From Nelumbo lutea (Eukaryota; Streptophyta; Magnoliopsida; Proteales; Nelumbonaceae): 64,000 nucleotides of DNA. The first letter of the stretch is position 1. Each line of letters starts with the position of its first letter. Location: assembly GCA_022828595.1 (NCBI GenBank), contig JAKGHH010000004.1:23630372-23694371 (forward strand), in the 5' to 3' direction. The notes under the pieces are model-generated. The model did not search any database. It saw only the letters and a list, made by a program, of their open reading frames with translations, and was not told where the DNA came from. The translations under genes were made by a program, and so were the position numbers. Positions 25,201 through 34,200 of the stretch are shown here, one piece after another.

Positions 25201-28200
25201 GGATCTATGAGGCTTGAGCTCTTGTTTTCATTTGACTTTTTCAATTAACACATTCTGTGGGGGAACTCCTCGTAATGTGATAGATTGGAAGAGGAACATA
25301 TTGAGTGGCCCCCAGAGATTCAACTACTGAATAAGAGAACCAGGCCTTTTGAGTTAGTCTTTTATTGTGATCATTTTTATTTTTTAGGTTCAGAGATGTG
25401 CTAATTCTTTAGTTGATTATTTTTTAATTTTTATCTTGCTTTTTTAATGGTGGGGGGTGGGTTATGGGGTAGGTACAAAAATTCATTTTTTATTCTGGTT
25501 AAAGAACAAGCAAAAGGATACCTGTTTCACCTGCTTGATGACATGAGATGCCATCAGTGTTCTCCCTTTTTAATGATCCTGTGGTTCTGTAATTGTACTC
25601 TTTTGTCCATACAACTATCAGCATCCGGGAGCCACTTGTGTACACATACCTACATTTTGAGCAACTTTTCAGTGTTTTCTCATACAAGTATATTATTATG
25701 CAAGCATAACATGGTCCAGACATGCCTCAAGTCTGAGTGTTTTCTTTCTATGTTTCCTCACTTTTGGATGATTTTCTTGCTCAAAATCTCATCAATGACC
25801 AGGAGATATTAAGAACATTTATGCTTGGAAAGGACAGTTATTCTCTGTTCTGTAAACATTCTTATATTACTAAATCACCTAGCTTCTTGTTGATAATTTC
25901 ATAACTGGAATTGTGGTACCTGTAAGTGGAACATTTGTTACAAAATTCCTTAGCTGCACACATAGTTTTCAAGGCGCCAAGGCGAACCTAGGCGACAAGG
26001 GAGCGCTTAGTCGCCTAGGCGTTGCCTAGTGTCAAAACTAAATGTATTTTTCATAGTATTTCCAGGCTCAAAAATAAACCTTTTCTTCTGTAATATCTCA
26101 GAAATAACCATCTTCTTCATACTGTTTCAAGGATAGTGTCTTAGAAATAACCATCGCCTAGTAAAAGAAGGGATTCTCTGTTTTTGTCATAGAAAAAAAT
26201 CAAAAAATAAGGAGAAAAAAGGGCAGAGCCCCTTTTTTTTGTCTCAGAAAAGAGAGAAAAAACGATGAATGATATGAAGGAGAAGGGGTGAAACCCCTGT
26301 TCTTGTTTTTAAAAAAAAATGCAAGAAAAAAACTTGAAAATGATGACAATTTCAAAAAACAGAAAAAAAATAAATGAACAGAAATTACAAGGAGCGGAGC
26401 CCCTGTTTTTGTTCCAATAAACGAAAGGAAAAGAGTCAGAAATTTAAGGAGACTTATTTCTTATCCCAGAAAAATTAAGGTGCTGATCTGATCCTCTATA
26501 AGAACATACCTGTATTCGACTGGTGTTACTTGTTGCTTTAAGTCTTCACTTCTTCAAAATCTTTGAAGTCTTTGAACTTCAGTTCTTTATCAATTCAAAA
26601 ACCTCCGAAGTCTTTGATATAAAATTGATAAGCATTTAGGCGAGGCGAGCAATAAAAAGCGCCTAGTCGCCTGACAACTATGGCTGCATATTAGCATAAA
26701 TATGCAGCTTACTGCAGACATGCGAGCATATGTTCTGCTTGTATGTTTATGTTCACATGTAAATGCATTCCTACTTATATATGTTTGCATTCAAATGTAA
26801 ATGCATGTCTACATGCGTGCATTATGCATCATCTACGATTCATAATATACCATGTTATACTAGTCTCTTATATGACAACTTTACAGGAGAAGCATTTCAT
26901 GATTGTAGTATATTTTCCTTGGGTTATGTGATTAAATAAATTAAAAAATGAAAAAAATGTCTTCTGAGTGCATAGTTTGATGTCCTGTTATGTTCACAGT
27001 GACTACTTATTTCCATAATACATTTATACAATTACGTCCTAGGATTTATATGGTGAGAAAGAGGGTGGGCCTTGGTGTAATGGTTGGGTTGATCCATTGC
27101 GACCTGGGTGACCAGGTTGCTTACATCTGTCCCCCAGACCCCGCATTGGTGGGAACCTTGTGCACTGGGCTACCTTTTATTTATATGGTGAGAAAAGCTT
27201 CTTGGTAAATTATGTTTTTGTGTTGCTGTTTTTCTGCTAGCGTTTTTGACTTTGATATGTTGCAAGGAGACTTGATATTCTGTATGTTTACGTTCTGACT
27301 AAAGAGAAGAAAAGAAAAAAAATTATACAGCGATTTGCAAAAAATCAAAATGGAATAAGACATACCCATTTGGAGCAAGATGACAAGCTGAAAATTTCAC
27401 CAACAGCTATTGTCCCCCCACCAAAAGGAAAGAGAAAATAGAAAGATGAAAATGAAAAGGATCTCTTTTGTTATTTAGAAAAATACAGTTCTAATATAAA
27501 CTTATGAAGTATTGGTTTTGTAAAAATGCAGGTGATGTTGGAGCACTTGGTTGGTGGGATTTATTTATAAATTTTGGGTACTATTTATTTTGTTTTACTT
27601 ATGAGGCTACCTTAATAATGGTTATGGTATGGTATCTTCCCTGTCAAAATAACATTTTTATTTTTGTTCTTACAGCATTGCTGAGTGTTTTTCCTTTCTT
27701 GTTTGCACAAAGTGGTCCAACCCAGTGATACATAGACATTCTTTCAATAGAGAAGCCAGTTCATCTTCTATGGCTATTAGATATCTTGACTGGAACAATG
27801 GCTTAGTGGTTTCTTCAGAAGAGGATCCAGACCAAGATAGATTATGTGGCCTACAAGATATTGGTGGCCATATTATGAAAATTCCACTTATCAGTTTTCA
27901 GATTCTGCTTTGTATGCGGTTAGAGGTAAGCAAACTTCCAGAGTATGTCCATTTATAACATTACGAATTTTGGATGCCACACATCAAATCATGCATCTCA
28001 TCTTCTAAAATTTCAAATGTTAGGGAACACCGCCTGGTGCTAGACATATCCCACTTCCAGCTCTTTTCTCCCCTCTCTTCCTACTGCAAGGCGCTGGAGT
28101 CTTGTTTGCCTTATTTAGATTGGTTGAGAAGATTGTCCTTTTAATTCGTAATGGAGCTAGCTCAGAGAGATATTTTACATTTTCTTCAAGGGCTCGTGAC

Positions 28201-31200
28201 TGCTTTGGGTTCTTGCATCATGGATCACGGTATTGCCTTGCAATTTTCTTCAGATGTAAACTTAGATGAACAGTGTCAGGCATTTGCGATCCATATTGGC
28301 ATTGAAAACACTGCAAAGTCTGTATGGTAACTTTCATTTGTTTTATAATTGTTTCTGATAACAGGCTGCTTGGTTGGTGGTCAATTGATGAAGGAAGTCG
28401 AGAGGAACAAGCTCGACTTTACCAAGCTGGGGCTTCTGGGTAAAGTTTTATGATCTTCACTTGGTACTAGTTTAGTCAACCACCCGTGTTATTTTTTTTT
28501 TGTTTTTAATATCATTATTGTTATCATCATCTTCATTATTGTTGAGAATTTTTTTTTGATCAATAACAACATTTCATTACTTAATCACAAAAGAATTACA
28601 GAGAGGAAGATAAACTTTCTTATCTTCCAAGGGGAGCAAACACTCCCAAGAACAAAAAGGAAAAATACACTTGTGCCCAAAACATTGATTCCCTTATGAG
28701 TCCTTGCTTATCTAATCCATCCGCAAAGGAGTTAGTTGACCTTTACTTCCATCTCCTGAACCAGCCACCTAAACTTTCTCGTCTCATTACTGTGCATTCA
28801 TAAACTGCTATTTTCTTTATTCAGCCACCCTACCACCACCTCTGAATCCCCTTCAATGAAGAGTTTTCTTATATTCATTTCCTTGGCTCTTTGAACTCCT
28901 TCCAAAACTGCAAGTATTTCAGCCCTGAGAGAGTCACCCACTCCAATTGGGCCGGAGAACATGGCAGAGACAAGCCCATTCTCATCCCTAAACACACCTC
29001 CAATCCCTGATTGTCCAGGATTCCCCCGACTGCTTCCGTCGAAGTTTAGTTTTAAGATGCCAGCTGGTGGGGGAGTCCAGGACACACACAAGATTGCTTT
29101 GGACTGAGTGCAGTTAGCAATCTCACCCCACTTCCTCAACAAATCAACCACTGTGAAATCTGTAAACAGCTCAGACGATTTCAGCCACTGAGCAACCCTT
29201 ATGTGAATCAAATCTCTCAGTTCTTCATTACTTTTTTCTACCTCAGAAAAGATTTTGGAGTTCCTTTACTCCCATAGGGCTCAACAAACTGCAGCCCTCA
29301 AACATCTCCACATGGTCCTTCCCCTTTTCCAACTACACCTGAAGAAGGAAGGGGAGAAGAGTCTTTACAAATTTGGAGGTGGATTCCAGCTACACCCAAA
29401 AAGGGAAAGTGCCCACCCCCAAATGGACTTAACAAACTGGCAAGTCACCAATAGGTGAAAGCCAGTCTCCCCCTCCGCTTTACAAAGAACACACCAATAA
29501 GGGGATAAACAAGTCTTGGGTCTTTTCTTTCGGAGCAATTCACCAATGTTGATTCTTTCAAGATAGGCTTCCCAACAAAAACTACCTACTCTATGGGGAA
29601 TAGGTCTGCACCAAACCTCTTAGTTGGGAAGGGAGGGCCAACAGGACTAGGAGGCTGACTTAGGACTTTGAAAAAAGAGGCACAAGAAAATGAGCCAGTG
29701 GGAGGGGGGGGCTCCAAATTCTAGAATCCAACTTAAAAGGGTCCAAGAAAACATTATCAAGGATACCTAGGAGGCTCGAGATATAGCCCAAGTCTGTATC
29801 TCTCACAGCTCTTCTCAAACCCAAATTCCAACCAAACCCAAATGAGGAAGGCGAAGGGGTAATAAAGGAAGGAACTGGCTCATTTTTTAAATTAGAGAGG
29901 GCATACACAAAGGAAACAAATCCTTACCAGGGGCATTCCCCATCAAAGTTTGTACCCAGAATTTTATGGAAGTACTACAGTTCAGATAATACCAGATGAG
30001 AGGGGAGAAAGAAGGAAGCAAGTCGTGAATGGGTTTTCCACGGTGATGTACTTGTGGTCCTTGCTCGGATCCCTGCATCCCATCCATTTTGCTCCATCCC
30101 ATGTATGTTCACCACAATTCTAGCCCATAGTCTCTCCTTTTCTATTGGGAGCCTCCATAACCATTTCCCCAAAAGAGCCATATTCCTTTTCCTAATGTTC
30201 CCCAACCCCAATCCACCAAGGATTTTACTTCTGGTCACCGCCTCCCATCTCACCCTATGGTCTCTTTTATCTTCTCTCGGTTCCCAAAGGAAATCTCTCA
30301 TCATCTTCCCCATCTTGTTAGAAACCCTTGTAGGAATTTTAAATGGGCAAATTAGCTAGAGTAGCCTTAATCAATGTAATCCTCCCACCAAGGGAGAGAG
30401 AATTCTTCTTCCAAGAGGCAAGTCTTTTTTCAAATCTTTCCACCACCGGAGTCCAAGAACTCTCCTTCTTTGGGTTATTATCCAAAGGCATCCCTAGATA
30501 ATTCAATGGCCAACTTGAGACTTCACAACCTAGAATTTTTGCACTTTCCATGATCTCACCCTCCTCTAAGTTCACACCCACAACACAACTTTTTTCAAAA
30601 TTCACCTTTAATTTGGACATTTGTTCAAATAGTTGTATTGCCAACTTCAAATTCCTGATATAATTCAGGTTCCCACCCTCACAAAACAGGACTATATCAT
30701 TTGCAAACTATAAGTGGGTAAGGGGAATATCCTCCCTCCCTATTCTCCAACCTTTGACAAGTCCCCTAGAATCTGCTCTATGAATCAACCTCCCCAAAAC
30801 ATTAGCAACCATAGTGAACAGGAAAGGAGAAAGGGGGTCACCCTATCTTATTCCCCTAATAGCCGGAAAGAAACCCACCAATGTCCCATTCACTAGCACA
30901 AAATAATGAACGTTCCAAACACACCCCAAGATCCATTTACACCATCGAGTCTCGAACCCAAAAGTGGACATAACTTTCAATAAGAATGACCACTCCACCA
31001 AGTCATAAGCCTTTTCCAAATCCAGCTTACAAACCACTCCCTTCCTGTTCTTCCTTGATTTGGAGAGATTATTTGGCTATACTTCCTTCAACCTTAGAGA
31101 CAAAACCTTTGCAATGATCTTATACAAGCTGTTTATTAGATTGATTGGTCTAAAGTCCTTAGGGTGGGAAGCATCTTTCTTCTTAGGGACCAATGCTAGA

Positions 31201-34200
31201 AAAGTGGGATTCAACCCCGGGTTGATCACACCTCTTCTATAAAATTCCTCAAGCACTAGCAGAAGGTCGCCTTTCATGATCTCCCAACAATCTTGATAGA
31301 AGGCCATTGTAAAACCATTCGGACATGGGGCTTTTGTTCTATCCATAGAAAACACAACTCTTTAATCTCATCTAGCTCAAACCTTCTTTCCAACCTTCCC
31401 CTATTATCCTCCCCTACATTTGGCCAATCCAAACCTTCAAGCCATATCCCCCTCCTGATTGGCCTTCTTAGAATGGACTTAAAGTGTTCAACAAATGCCC
31501 TTGCTATTTCATTCTGTTGTGTTAGAGCATCACCATCCACTTCCAGTCTTGAGGTCATGCTTTTCCTTCCCTTACCATTTTTGCCTCCAATTTATTTCCT
31601 CCTTAAGTAGGCACTCCTCTAACTGACTTCTCAAACCCCTCCTTTGTTCCTTGTCTACTTCTCCAAACTCACCCCTTTCTTCTTTCGAGTCAAGGAATTC
31701 AATTTGATCCATCAATGTACTCTTCCTTTCTTCTAATCTCCCGAATTCTAATTGTTCCACACCTTGAGCTTAGCTTTCAGAAACTAGAGCTTCTTATGAA
31801 ATTTCATGCCTTCCCAATCCACATTTGGGTTACAATCACTCCACCAATCCTTAATTCTCGCATTAAAACCAGGATGGAGCAACCACATATTCTCAAACCT
31901 AAAAGGAGCAGGGCCTCCATTCCTTCTCTTCTCTTTGCATAACACAATTGGTCAATGATTCGAGGTCAGTCTAGGAAGAGCCCTAGATGCAAGGTTGCTA
32001 CAATGGTCTTCCCAGTCCAAAGAGAAAAGAAACCTATCCAGCTTAGAGCAAATAGGACTTGATTGGAGATTGGACCGAGTGAATGACTTTTGGGCTAAGG
32101 GAATCTCTGAGTTCAAAAACATCCACAAACCGATTAAACTTCCTCATACTAGTTGTCACCCTCTGATTGCTAACGTTAGTTTCCTCCGTGAACCTAATCA
32201 CATTGAAATCCCCACCCACACACGAAGACCCATCCCAAAGTCCTCTGACATCAGCTAGTTCCTTCAAGAAATCCTTCCTCTCTCTGTAGTCATTTAGACC
32301 ATAAACATTTGTCAAGACCCACTCGTAACCATCCGCTTGCTGCTTGAACTTCAGTGAAACTGAATATTTCCCAATAAGCTCCTCCACACCTTCAACCACA
32401 TCCTTCTTCCACAAAGTAACTATCCCCCCTGAGGCTCCCCATGAGGGGGCAGCCACCCAATTGATCCCCTAGCTCTTCAAAAACTCCTAGCCCATCTTCC
32501 ATCAAAATCCATTCTTTTGGACTCCTGTATTAAAACAATGTCAGGATCAAACCGCTTTAACACCTCTTTGATCGTGCTCTTTTCTTTGCACTTCCTATAC
32601 CCCTCACATTCCAGCTAAGAATCTTCATTGACAAGTCTCTCTCACGTCCCTTCTTCACCTGCCCACTACTTCCCCCCTTTTCTTCTATCTCCTTTCACCC
32701 CAAACTTTTTATCACCTTCGACATCCCTTCTCAACCTCTCAACATCGCTCAGTTTCCTTTTGTTTACTTTGATATCCTCCTTTCTCTTTGTAAGCCCCCT
32801 TTCAGGATGTTCAAGTTGTCCAATCTACAACCCAGTTTCCCCACAAAATCTGCTATTGAATCCTCTTTCCTGTTTCCTTCCACCAACCCACCCCCTGTCG
32901 TTTCTCCTTCATTTCTCCTCTCCTTTCCTAATCTACTCCCACTTGGCCCCTCCCCTCTGATCTCAGTCATACCCTCCCTCCTCAAGACATTTTGTTCCAA
33001 CTCATTAAAAGCTCCTTCAATAATTTCCCACACCTTCTCATTTCTGTACCTTCCTAGCGGCTCCCCTTCTGATCCTTCATCAGCCTGTCCACAACACTAA
33101 GGCCTCTACCTTCAACACTGGCTTCACATACTGGGGCTGCAAAGCTTGGAATGGGAACGGAATCTGGAACAAAGGACACGGAAGACTCATCAGTAACAAA
33201 AACCAAATTGACTCGGTTACCTGGGATTAACTGAAGTGGTGGGGTTGCCTCTGGGCATAGATTCACGGCCTTCCGAACTGGTTTGGTAAGTTGGTAATTA
33301 GCTGCCCCCTTAAGTTGGTTGGGAGTCAGATCTGTCTTCTGGCTAATCTGGCAATCTGTCCTCTTTCCCCAAAGTTTACCCCTTGCAGATGTATTCATGC
33401 TCTGCTTCAGGTTCTCCTGATTTGCCACACTAGTTGTGCCTTGCACAATCTGAAGCCTTGAAGAAGGGCTACTCCCATAAGGTTCAGCAGTCTCACTTGG
33501 AAGGTATACTGAGTTTGTTTGTTTCCAGTGTATCTTGTTCTTACTTTTACTTTAAAGGTTATTGCAGTCTGGCCTGTTTTTTGACATGTGTCTGATTCAC
33601 AAAAATAAGGTACCTGGTGGTAGATTAGTTGTTGGCAAACTTTTGTTCTAGAATAGAACTTGAACATTAGTGCTCTATGCTGGCTATACTAATCAGTGCA
33701 TGTGATTGTTGCACAACTTGATAAATTGTTGGCAAACTTTAGTGCTCTATGCTTGCTACACTAATCATTGCATGTGATTGTTGCACACCTTACTATTGAA
33801 ATCTTATAGTTGGTAAATAATGTTTCAACTTGGGTATGGAGAACTAAATACTCTCATTTTCTTTTGGGTGTAACTGAGAAAAATCAATTATATCAACTAA
33901 AGGCCAAGGTGGAAAAAATGAAGAGAATAAATCACAGCAAGGCAGCTTGACAGATGTTGTAATACAGTGCTACTAATGATAAGCGCACTGATTTACAGCA
34001 TACAGTTGTGGTCATGCTGAGTGGATGATTTTCTTTGGTTCATAGTAGTCCTAGTTGGCTATCTTCTGGAATCCATTACCATCTTAACTTGTAGTTGTCA
34101 ACTATGGAAAGGGAAAGCCTCCAATGTAGGAAGTGTTTTCAACGTCCCATGCCTTGCAGTATTACATCTCCTATTGTTCTTCACCATTGTTTTCCTGCTT

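Noticed and set aside
25447..25812. 121-codon + strand frame in intron 6
   Set aside because: Lies wholly in an intron of a well-supported gene. The Cys residues are scattered with no motif.
32628..33100. Proline/serine-rich + strand frames
   Set aside because: Shadows of the - strand LINE ORF1/ORF2 boundary; composition driven.
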